From positions 1 through 64,000 of the forward strand of contig JAIQFH010000013.1 of NCBI GenBank assembly GCA_020073385.1: 64,000 bases of DNA, in the 5' to 3' direction. How positions within the stretch are numbered: the first letter of the stretch is position 1; each line of letters starts with the position of its first letter. Of the stretch, positions 19,817-28,360 are shown one piece after another. The translations under genes were made by a program, and so were the position numbers. The notes beneath the pieces were generated by a model. That model was not told the origin of the DNA. It worked only from the letters and a program-made list of their open reading frames with translations, and searched no databases. The stretch is from Terriglobia bacterium. Lineage in GTDB: Bacteria > Acidobacteriota > Terriglobia > Terriglobales > Acidobacteriaceae.

Positions 19817-20818
19817 CTAAGTCATCCTATCGAGCATGGCTTTGGTGACGCGGTTTTGCACGGGCTTCCCGGCCAAGAAACTCTCGAGATCATTCATAAC
19901 GGTATCGGCGATCTCGCGCCGCACGTGACGGCCGCCACCACCCACGTGTGGCGTCAGGATTGCCCCTGGTAATTTGCGCAAGGGGTGATTCAGTGTCAAG
20001 GGCTCTTCGGGATCGGTAACATCCAGTGCACAGCGAAGGCGCTTCCGTCGAACTTCAGCGGTTAGCGCCCCGAGATCGACCAGACCGCCGCGCGCGATGT
20101 TGATAAGGGCCGCTTTATCCGGAAGCAACGACAACGTTTTGCGGTTCAGCAGACCTCGGGTTTGATCCGTCAGCGCCGCAGTCAGGACGAGCAGATGTGC
20201 CATGCGAAGAAGAGGTTCGAGTTCACAAAAGACGACCGGATAACTATCGGCCAGAGAACGCGGCGCGAAGGGATCGTAAACCATCCACCTCAGATCGAAT
20301 CCGCGCATCAGGTCCACGAGAGCGCGCCCAACGCGCCCGAAGCCGATCATCGCTACTTCCCGGCCGTAGAGGAATTCCTCCGTACCGTGCTCATGAACCT
20401 CACTGAAAATTCGGTTGGATTGGCGGACTGCGGCACGATAGCGGTCGATGTCTCGGGCACAGTAGACAAGAAAGGCCGCGCCAAGCTCTGCCGTGGCGCG
20501 AGCCATGGGATCGGCTGCGTTGGTAATCGTTAGCTCCTCGAAGAGAGATGCGGCAAAGCGCGACTTCACCTCTCCTCCACAATGCCCGATGAAGCGGAGT
20601 TTCGGAGCCAAGTCGGCAAGGTCGTCCCCGAAACGTGGGCTGTCCCAGGTCGTGATGAGGGCGTCCGCGGAAGTGAGCTTGCGACGAAAGCCTGCGGCTG
20701 CAGTGCGAGCGGAGTCTCTCTGCCAGTTGCCAATGCTGGTTAGGCGCGACTGGTGATCCGCAGAAAAGAAGGAGTCGAATAGCAACCGTCCCGCAGAGAC
20801 GAGAACATTGGGGGGCAT
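19817..20818 (-). CDS. D-isomer-specific 2-hydroxyacid dehydrogenase, NAD-binding
   Basis: GREVAMIGFGRVGRALVDLMRGFDLRWMVYDPFA; NIARGGLVDLGAL; ILTPHVGGGGRH. Confidence 0.88.
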   Translation of the reverse strand: MPPNVLVSAGRLLFDSFFSADHQSRLTSIGNWQRDSARTAAAGFRRKLTSADALITTWDSPRFGDDLADLAPKLRFIGHCGGEVKSRFAASLFEELTITNAADPMARATAELGAAFLVYCARDIDRYRAAVRQSNRIFSEVHEHGTEEFLYGREVAMIGFGRVGRALVDLMRGFDLRWMVYDPFAPRSLADSYPVVFCELEPLLRMAHLLVLTAALTDQTRGLLNRKTLSLLPDKAALINIARGGLVDLGALTAEVRRKRLRCALDVTDPEEPLTLNHPLRKLPGAILTPHVGGGGRHVRREIADTVMNDLESFLAGKPVQNRVTKAMLDRMT

Positions 20819-20915
20819 GGACGCACCAGTGTAGCATCCCTTGGCTGCGAATACTTATCTTTGTTTATTTATTGCTTCCAATTGATGCGAAAAGACAGTA
20901 TAAGAAAGCGTCCAT

Positions 20916-22619
20916 ATGAGCAGCGCAAATGCAGTCGACTACTCGGTGATCGGAATCTATGGCCTGCTGATGGTCGTGGTGGGTCTTTATGTCATGCGTT
21001 TCAATCGCGGGGCTGCGGAATACTTCCGAGGAGGCAGCCGCGTACCCTGGTTAGTGGCCGGCTTGAGTTGCTTCATGTCCGGGTTCAGCGCATGGACTTT
21101 CACGGGCGCAGCGGGCGTAGCGTATCGAGCGGGAATCGCGGCCACCGGCCTCTACATCGGCAATGCGGCCAGCTTTCTACTCGGGTACTTCGTCTTTGCA
21201 CAGCGATGGCGGCGCAGCCGCGTCACCACCGTCATGGAGTATCTGTCTGACCGTTTCAATCCGGTGACGCACCAGACATTTTCCTGGGTCACGATATTCT
21301 TCCAGCTGTTTACCAGCGCCAGCACGTTGTATGGGCTGAGCCTGTTCATTTCCTCGGCGTGCGGATTCCCGGTGCATTGGACCATCATCGGCGCGGGAGC
21401 GCTGATCATCTTCTACTGTGTGGTTGGAGGACTATGGGCCGTTGTGATGACGGACTTCCTGCAGGCGTCCATCCTGATGCCGTTTTGCCTGGTGCTGGTG
21501 ATTACGTCTCTGGCGCGAGTCGGCGGACCGGTCGGACTAATCCATGCTCTGCCGCCGGAGATGAAGACATTGCACGTGTCCGGGGAATTTGGCTGGATCT
21601 ACCTGCTGAGTTGGACCGTCATGGTGTCGTTTGGCTACAACACAAGCGCGATGGCGCAGCGCTACTTCAGTGTTGACGATGAGCGCTCCGCCCGCAAGGT
21701 CGCGCTCTTGTGCTGCGGTCTCTTTTTCGCGGGAGCCTTTCTCTGGTTTATCCCGCCAATGGCGATGCGAGTGCTGTATCCCGACCTGCGGACGGTCTGG
21801 CCAACGCTGGCGAATCCGAGCGAGGCGGCTTATGCCGTTGCCAGCCTGACACTGTTGCCGCACGGCCTCATCGGAGTAATGCTGGCCGCCATGTTCAGCG
21901 CGACGATGGCAAATCTCTCCGCACAGTTCAATCTCAAATCGGCAATTTTGTCGAAAGATGTGTATCAGAAGCTCATCCGAAAGAGCGCCGGCGACCGGGA
22001 GCTTTTGCTGGTTGGGTGGATCACGACCTTGTTGATCGGCGCAACGACGACCGCGATTGCGGCCATCATGGCGGCGAGCGGGAAGAGCGTGTTTCAGATC
22101 ATGCTGACCTTCAATACGCTGATCTCGTTGGCTTACGGACCACCGGCCTTGCTAGGATTGGTGGTGCGGCGCACACCTACCTGGTCGGGCTTGGCCTCTT
22201 TTCTGACCGGACTGGTCCTGGGAATTCTCGGCGCCTTCGTCTTCCATTGGTCGTTGATTCAACAAGTCGCGATCATCATCCCATCATCCTTCGGCGTGTT
22301 CTTTCTCAGCGGATTTTTCGATCGCGGCGACAATCCCGGTCGCAAACATCTGTTCCAAAATCTGAATGCTCCAATCGACGTTGCGGTGGAATTAAAGGAA
22401 TCTCCGGATTTCACTCGTGAGGTGTTTCAATTCCTCAGCCGAACCATCATTGCCATCGGTTTGCTCAGCCTGCTGCTGTTGGGAACGGCTCCCCAAAATC
22501 AGCGAGGTACAGTTGTGTGGTTTGCGGGGCTCACGCTATTGATTGGAGTATCTCTGGGATTGATGAGGACCGCGGGCAAGCGGAAGCAGGTACCGGAGTA
22601 CACCGCGATATCTCGATAG
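20916..22619 (+). CDS. Sodium:solute symporter (SSS family)
   Basis: Multi-TM; RGGSRVPWLVAGLSCFMSGFSAWTFTGAAGVAYRAG; MLAAMFSATMANLSAQFNLKSAILSKDVYQ. Confidence 0.9.
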   Translation: MSSANAVDYSVIGIYGLLMVVVGLYVMRFNRGAAEYFRGGSRVPWLVAGLSCFMSGFSAWTFTGAAGVAYRAGIAATGLYIGNAASFLLGYFVFAQRWRRSRVTTVMEYLSDRFNPVTHQTFSWVTIFFQLFTSASTLYGLSLFISSACGFPVHWTIIGAGALIIFYCVVGGLWAVVMTDFLQASILMPFCLVLVITSLARVGGPVGLIHALPPEMKTLHVSGEFGWIYLLSWTVMVSFGYNTSAMAQRYFSVDDERSARKVALLCCGLFFAGAFLWFIPPMAMRVLYPDLRTVWPTLANPSEAAYAVASLTLLPHGLIGVMLAAMFSATMANLSAQFNLKSAILSKDVYQKLIRKSAGDRELLLVGWITTLLIGATTTAIAAIMAASGKSVFQIMLTFNTLISLAYGPPALLGLVVRRTPTWSGLASFLTGLVLGILGAFVFHWSLIQQVAIIIPSSFGVFFLSGFFDRGDNPGRKHLFQNLNAPIDVAVELKESPDFTREVFQFLSRTIIAIGLLSLLLLGTAPQNQRGTVVWFAGLTLLIGVSLGLMRTAGKRKQVPEYTAISR

Positions 22620-22629
22620 TTGTCCAGGC

Positions 22630-25600
22630 CTACGGAGCAGCTTCGGAACGCGCGAGTCGGGTCAAGTGATAGGTAAGCAGCTGATCCGGATGAAGAAGAG
22701 CTTGGCGGAATTCGGATTCTGCCTCCTGTGTGTGTCCCAGAGCGCGGTCCAACATGGCAGCGTTGTACAGCCACCATCCGGTTCTTGAGCTGATTTCGCT
22801 GGTGCTGCTGGTGCGCTGCAGAACGTTCTCCAACTTCTGCTTTGCCGGGTCAGACTGAACGCCGGGCAATTGTTGCGAGGCTTTCCATGCCCAGATCCCA
22901 TCTTCCAGATCCGAGCGTGATTCAGCATCCTTGAACCTGGCCTGCGCTTTTTCGGGCAACTTGCAGGTCTGGTACAAACTCCCGATGAGGTAGTTGAATC
23001 GAGCTGAGTGCAACAGCGGCTCGAGACCATCCTGTGTGAACGCCAGATCGCGAACTGGATCTTTCAGGTGATCGACCATAGAGATTGCTTCTGAGCAATG
23101 TCCCTGTTGGGCGAGCGATAGGGCGTCCTGCAGTTGCACCTCGAGCCACACCTGGCGGACGTTGGTGCCGCCTTCTTCGCGCTGGAAGAAGCGATTGTGA
23201 AATAGAGCCACTGCCTTCTCGTATTCACCCGACTCTGATAGATTCAAGATCAACTCGTACACGAGGGGTGACGGCATGCTTGCGCGGTCAGGGTACCGAT
23301 CGAGTGCCGCCACTCGTTCCTGCGCAGGTCGGCGCAAGATACTCAAAGCCTGATCCATGCCGGTATAAAGCTCGACATTCGCCGGATCGGCTCGCAGGCC
23401 TTCCTGGAACACGGTCAGCGCATCCTCAGGATCGTTTTTCGCATTTAGAAGTGCGCGCCCTAAGCTCGCATGTAAAACAGGAATTTGCGAATTGAATTTG
23501 CGTGCCAGCTCCCATTCTTTCAGGGCGTCGTCCGTCAGGCCGCGCGAGAAATAGAGTGTTCCGAGCAAGTAGTGGGCAGTTGCGTCTTCTGGATTGGAGT
23601 GCAGGGCACTGTTCAAGACGGCGATGTCCTCTGCCCGGCTCGGGAAAACATAGGCAGTCGAGAGTTTTGAGGCCGAAGCAAAATCGGCCGACCCTGAGCC
23701 GCCGAGCTTCTCCCGGCAATATCCGCGGTAGTAACTGACCAGGGGGTGTTTCTGTGGGGGAAGGGCTCCGGGTTCAGTTTCGTCCGCAACTGAAGGTGGA
23801 TACTGCCGGGAGAGGGCATCAAGAGCCTGGGAGCATAGTCCAAGCCGAATCTCCTCAGATACCACGTTTAAGACGCGCTCGGCATCATCGGCGAGATGGT
23901 GCAGATCAGGCTTCACAGTTTGCTCGAGCAGGAAGTACCTCTGAGGAAATCGATCTAACCATTCCCTTGCCAGTCTCTGAGATTCTTCAGTTTTCCCTTC
24001 GGCTCGCAGGACAGCCACCAACTCTTCCGCCGTTCGAAGATCATCGGGCGCCGCACGAAGTGCGTCTTTCAGGAATTGCTCGGCCTGCTGCAGATCTCCG
24101 TCTCGAGCCAGAAGCTCGGCCAGTCGCAATCCTCCTGCGGCGCGGTAGGCGGGCTGCCGATATGCTGCTTCATACGATTCACGCGCCTCTCGGGTTTGGC
24201 CGAGACCCTCATACGAAATGCCAAGATAGTACGAGATTTCGGAATCGGAAGTATCGCGATCATGCACCGGTTCGAGATAGCCCTTGGCCTCCTGATGTCG
24301 CAGCAAGCTGGCGCACAGGCGTCCCGCGGCCTTCCGCGCTTCGAAGCTGTCCGGAAACTTCGCAATGGCATCTTGATACGCCTGCAGAGCCTGCAGCAGC
24401 CGCCCATTGAGCTCGTGCTCAGACCCAAGTTGGATCCAATCATCTTCCGTGCGGTTTTCTGGATCCGGGATGCGATGGGAAGGCTGCGGCCCTACGTGAA
24501 TATCCTCGAGCGGAGTCCAGTCGTACGCACCTTCGGTCTGGTGCAATAGAACCGCTCCCTTGTTGTCGCGCAATTCGAATGTGTATTTCTGTTGCGGATC
24601 AACGTTGGCGATCTCGTGCGACCATGTCCGCTCGGGCGTGAGGTCGGCCTTATCCTCAAATACTGCCTGATTTCCAACCGCAATGCGTATCGCTGCGCCC
24701 GGATGTGCCTGGTTCACGTTAAGGCTGGCAGTAAGCGCGCTTCCGTGGCGATTTAAATATACAACTCCTGCGAGGTTGGCCCTGGAGATTCCGCCGATCT
24801 CTCGCACTGGCATCCAGAATTCAGAGAAGCTGATCGTTTGGCGAGGCTCAAGAAAGGCATACGTCTCCTGATTACGAAGCAGACCCGCCTGGATTTCTAC
24901 GTAAATGCTGTTGTTGTCCGAAAGAGCTTTTCGCCAGTCGAGTCCGTCGGCATCGGAACCCCACGACCAGATCTTCTTGCCGGGGAGTTGCGCGTAATCC
25001 GCGTAGTGCACTATTCCGGTGTTCGTGTGCGGATTCCACACACCCATGAAAGGCTCCCGGCTGCCATGCACGAACAGGGATACGGGACCTTTGGTGTGAT
25101 TCTTGATGATGCTGAGGTCCGTGCCGTCAGCCTCGACCGGCCACGGCTCGACTTCGCGAAAACCGTGGCTGGCGGTGAAGCGCATCGGGTATTGAATGCG
25201 CGAGTCATCCCAAACCTGGACTCCGGCATTGTTCCACCAATAAAAGCGGTGCCTGACATCGCTGCGATTGTTGAGAGTGACTTTCTCTTCAAGGACCGTA
25301 GAGTGGGGCCGCAGAATGAGTTCTACGGTCCACTGCATGCCGTACACGCGATCGACGTTGCCCACCTGAACGTAAGCGCTGCCATCCTCGCGTTGCGCAA
25401 ATGCAAAATCGACGGGCGAGGCCGTCACCCAGTTGTGGGAAACCGGAAAGTTGAACTCGATGCCGAAGGCCGCCCAGGCTCCGCGGTAGGCGACATCAGC
25501 TTTCTTGATGGAAGGATTCTCGTAAAATATTGGCTTGCCGCTGATCTTGTCGGTGCAGCTGTACAGATGTCCGCCAATGTCGGGCAACACCGAGCACTTC

Positions 25601-25845
25601 AGATATTCGTTTTCAAGAAACAGCGCGCGCCAGGCGTGATCGGTGCGGTGATCAGTCAGATTGCGGCGCAGCGTGTACGGATAATTGAAGCGCGTGTTCT
25701 GATATTGATCGAATGGCGGATTAGGATCAGGCGCACCTTCTTCATACGTCGGCAGGGTCAACGTTCCCTGCCAAACACGTACTTGGGACGACGCGCAACC
25801 AACAGCCAACAGGAGAAAAAAGAAGACGAATTTCGGTCGAATCAT
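22630..25845 (-). CDS. Exported DUF5107-like protein with C-terminal TPRs
   Basis: CSVLPDIGGHLYSCTDKISGKPIFYENPSIKKADVAYRGAWAAFGIEFNFPVSHNW; many TPRs; likely start ATG at 25845 (MIRPKFVFFFLLLAVGCASS, lipobox-like). Confidence 0.8.
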   Translation of the reverse strand: MIRPKFVFFFLLLAVGCASSQVRVWQGTLTLPTYEEGAPDPNPPFDQYQNTRFNYPYTLRRNLTDHRTDHAWRALFLENEYLKCSVLPDIGGHLYSCTDKISGKPIFYENPSIKKADVAYRGAWAAFGIEFNFPVSHNWVTASPVDFAFAQREDGSAYVQVGNVDRVYGMQWTVELILRPHSTVLEEKVTLNNRSDVRHRFYWWNNAGVQVWDDSRIQYPMRFTASHGFREVEPWPVEADGTDLSIIKNHTKGPVSLFVHGSREPFMGVWNPHTNTGIVHYADYAQLPGKKIWSWGSDADGLDWRKALSDNNSIYVEIQAGLLRNQETYAFLEPRQTISFSEFWMPVREIGGISRANLAGVVYLNRHGSALTASLNVNQAHPGAAIRIAVGNQAVFEDKADLTPERTWSHEIANVDPQQKYTFELRDNKGAVLLHQTEGAYDWTPLEDIHVGPQPSHRIPDPENRTEDDWIQLGSEHELNGRLLQALQAYQDAIAKFPDSFEARKAAGRLCASLLRHQEAKGYLEPVHDRDTSDSEISYYLGISYEGLGQTREARESYEAAYRQPAYRAAGGLRLAELLARDGDLQQAEQFLKDALRAAPDDLRTAEELVAVLRAEGKTEESQRLAREWLDRFPQRYFLLEQTVKPDLHHLADDAERVLNVVSEEIRLGLCSQALDALSRQYPPSVADETEPGALPPQKHPLVSYYRGYCREKLGGSGSADFASASKLSTAYVFPSRAEDIAVLNSALHSNPEDATAHYLLGTLYFSRGLTDDALKEWELARKFNSQIPVLHASLGRALLNAKNDPEDALTVFQEGLRADPANVELYTGMDQALSILRRPAQERVAALDRYPDRASMPSPLVYELILNLSESGEYEKAVALFHNRFFQREEGGTNVRQVWLEVQLQDALSLAQQGHCSEAISMVDHLKDPVRDLAFTQDGLEPLLHSARFNYLIGSLYQTCKLPEKAQARFKDAESRSDLEDGIWAWKASQQLPGVQSDPAKQKLENVLQRTSSTSEISSRTGWWLYNAAMLDRALGHTQEAESEFRQALLHPDQLLTYHLTRLARSEAAP

Positions 25846-27065
25846 AAAGTGATCCCTAAGAGGCGGGCAGCGTTCTGGTGATAGACCTTGCGCAGCACCG
25901 AGTCGGGCAGTTCGATGCCGTAGATGCGCCAACGGCCCTGCGGCGGCACATTTGCCGGCGCGTAGTCGAAATACTCGTCAGCGGTTTCAAGAAAGCGATA
26001 GTAGATCTCGTACAGTTTCTGGTTGAACAATTGCTGTGGAGTCTCGTCTCCGTGCGGCGTCGCATCGGTGCCGAAAAGAATGCGGTCTTGATGGCGATCA
26101 AAGAACCGCCGCGCTCGGCGCGGCTGACGGCCCAATTCTCCGATTCGCGCTGCAAGATCGACCGTCATATTCGGGAAACGGTCGAGATTTTCGGATACGT
26201 TGTCCAGGTCTTCGGCGAAGTTTCCTACGTGCAAGACAAGGAACTGCGTCTTGGGATGCCGCGCGAATACCCGATTGCGTGCCTCAAGCAGTTCGGCATT
26301 GCTGGGATAGTCCTGTCCGTAAAACGACCAATCGGGATGATTGTTGAGTTCCTCATACCTTTCGTTGAAACGATCCGTCGGCGTAAAGAAGGCGATGGGA
26401 TCCGACACATGAATCGCGACTGGCATGTTGAACTGGCCGCAGGCATCCCACATCGGATCAAACCTGGGATCATCCACTCGTACCAATTTGCCTGACGTCA
26501 GGTTCTCGCGCAGATAGAGTCCAAGTGTCTTCAGGATCTTCAATCCTTTGGCTCCAGCGCGATGCGCGCGCTCGACGGCGTCTGCCTGAATCTGCGGATA
26601 GTTCGGCTCCAGAAACCGCGAGTAGGTCGGTTCGGCGAAGGTGTAGAAGCGGTGAGGATAAGATTGGTCATATTCGCGAATCGTGTCGACGAGCCCGTCA
26701 TCGAATCCACCGGTTAGATTGACCATCGCCCGGATATTCTTGGCGTCCATCACGCGAAGCAGTTCGTCCGGTTTGGCGAGGTAGGTCCGCTCCGCGCCGA
26801 GATCGATTCCCTTCTCCGACTTCGCCGATACGGTGATGTGGGTATGGACATCAATGACCGGGAATTTGGCGCGGTCAATGTGCGTCTCCTGGACGTGAAG
26901 CATACTCTTGGGTTCAAAATCGACGAGCGCCAAGGGCTGACCCGAAGCAGATTGTTGCGCGGTTGGTTCCGCGGCTGCATATGCCAAAGCGTGTGAGCTA
27001 CGTGGTTGAGCGGCCGCTCCAATGGCGACGCCCAGCCCTTGCAGCACTTTTCTTCGGTTGATCAC
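25842..27065 (-). CDS. Amidohydrolase family protein (amidohydrolase_2 type), exported
   Basis: MINRRKVLQGLGVAIGAAAQPRSSHA (Tat-like); VIDVHTHITV; QDRILFGTDATPHGDE. Confidence 0.85.
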   Translation of the reverse strand: MINRRKVLQGLGVAIGAAAQPRSSHALAYAAAEPTAQQSASGQPLALVDFEPKSMLHVQETHIDRAKFPVIDVHTHITVSAKSEKGIDLGAERTYLAKPDELLRVMDAKNIRAMVNLTGGFDDGLVDTIREYDQSYPHRFYTFAEPTYSRFLEPNYPQIQADAVERAHRAGAKGLKILKTLGLYLRENLTSGKLVRVDDPRFDPMWDACGQFNMPVAIHVSDPIAFFTPTDRFNERYEELNNHPDWSFYGQDYPSNAELLEARNRVFARHPKTQFLVLHVGNFAEDLDNVSENLDRFPNMTVDLAARIGELGRQPRRARRFFDRHQDRILFGTDATPHGDETPQQLFNQKLYEIYYRFLETADEYFDYAPANVPPQGRWRIYGIELPDSVLRKVYHQNAARLLGITL

Positions 27066-28303
27066 TGACCTTCTCCTAAGGACGATCCAGCAGGAAAGTG
27101 CAGAGCGAAATTCTGCACGACGCGGTTGATAACACCACTCTCGGAGGGCGAATCGGGCCGTAATCCTGCCCGCATGCAGCGGAAGAATCCCAGCAACTGA
27201 CCAATGATGACCTCGATGACTGGGGCACTATATTCACCAAGTTCGGCGAGACCGGGACAATCAATGACCACATCCCGATCTCGCGCCAGGTCCGCAGGAA
27301 CCGCATCTCCCACAATTAACTTCGTCATGCCCAGGTCTTTCTGATTGAGTTCGTGAATGAGGTCGCACTCGTAAGATCTCGCGGTTGCATCGGAGGAAAG
27401 GTAGCAGACTACCAGAGTGTCAGCGTGCACATAGCTCATCGGCCCGTGGCGAAGACCGAGGTAGGTTTCGGACATAGCGCCGACGTGGCCTGCCGTCATT
27501 TCGAGCATCTTCAAGGCCGCTTCGAGGATGGCGCCCAATCGCGGCCCACTTCCCAAAAATACGGCCCGCTTGAAGCCCAGGGCGCCGACTTGCGCCAATG
27601 TGTCAAATTGTGTTTCCAAGAGCTGCTTTGCGATGTTGCTCAGGTGACGGCAGTGCGATGTGTATAGCTCAGGCTCGTCGAGGAATCCAAGAGCGTAGGC
27701 GGCCAAGGCCAGATTCGTGAAACTGCTCGTCATCACCAGGCTGCGATCGTTGGTCTCATCATGCAAGGTAACGACCCGAACGCGCGGGTCTTGTTGAAAG
27801 TTCGTCGCCACCTTCCCACCGGCATTACAGGTCAAGACCAGGTGATGAATCGCGGGATCGGTTTTGAGCAACAAGGAAAGTGCGCCTACGCTTTCCGGGC
27901 TGTCGCCCGATCGAGCGATCGAAATCAGCAGCGCAGGACGTCCCGGAGGCAGTGCATGCAAATGCGTCAGCAAAGCACCGCCGCCAATGGCGAGGGTGTT
28001 CACTCCGAGTCGAGTCTGCAGCGCGAGACGCGCACAGTGACCCGCATACTCGGAACTCCCGGACCCCGTCAGGACTATGTTTCGGAGTTCTGACACGCAA
28101 GACCGCAAGTCGGGGGCGAGTCTCACTATCTGATCCGCAGTTCGGATCCAACTGAAGGGCTGCTGCACGATTTCCCGAAGAGTGTGATAGTAGCCGCGAC
28201 TGCGCTGCTCGTCTTCGGTCGCACGGAACAATCGGGCAGCTTGCGGTTGTCGTTCGCAGACATCATGGAGCCACTCGGGGGACGCGATGGTTGAGGTAAA
28301 CAT
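27062..28303 (-). CDS. SIS domain sugar isomerase, AgaS-like
   Basis: IVLTGSGSSEYAGHCARLALQ; ALLISIARSGDSPESVGALSLLL; RSLVMTSSFTNLALAAYALGFL; likely start MFTSTIASPEWLHDV. Confidence 0.82.
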   Translation of the reverse strand: MFTSTIASPEWLHDVCERQPQAARLFRATEDEQRSRGYYHTLREIVQQPFSWIRTADQIVRLAPDLRSCVSELRNIVLTGSGSSEYAGHCARLALQTRLGVNTLAIGGGALLTHLHALPPGRPALLISIARSGDSPESVGALSLLLKTDPAIHHLVLTCNAGGKVATNFQQDPRVRVVTLHDETNDRSLVMTSSFTNLALAAYALGFLDEPELYTSHCRHLSNIAKQLLETQFDTLAQVGALGFKRAVFLGSGPRLGAILEAALKMLEMTAGHVGAMSETYLGLRHGPMSYVHADTLVVCYLSSDATARSYECDLIHELNQKDLGMTKLIVGDAVPADLARDRDVVIDCPGLAELGEYSAPVIEVIIGQLLGFFRCMRAGLRPDSPSESGVINRVVQNFALHFPAGSSLGEGQ

Positions 28304-28360
28304 GCCAGTACATCCTTGTCTGATGCGGCAACCGGCTGAGCCGCGATGCAACGACCCGGA

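Noticed and set aside
24838-25881. 347-aa + strand ORF
   Set aside because: Lies antisense within the well-supported DUF5107 gene; low-complexity shadow ORF typical of GC-rich coding DNA.
25878-26495. 205-aa + strand ORF
   Set aside because: Antisense to the amidohydrolase gene; no supporting motifs.
16130-28303. Canonical sialic-acid (nan) operon
   Set aside because: DHDPS-family, NagB-like and SSS genes are suggestive, but the kinase is PfkB rather than ROK, no NanE/NagA/NanM was recognised and the DHDPS member is divergent, so I report only an unassigned pathway.
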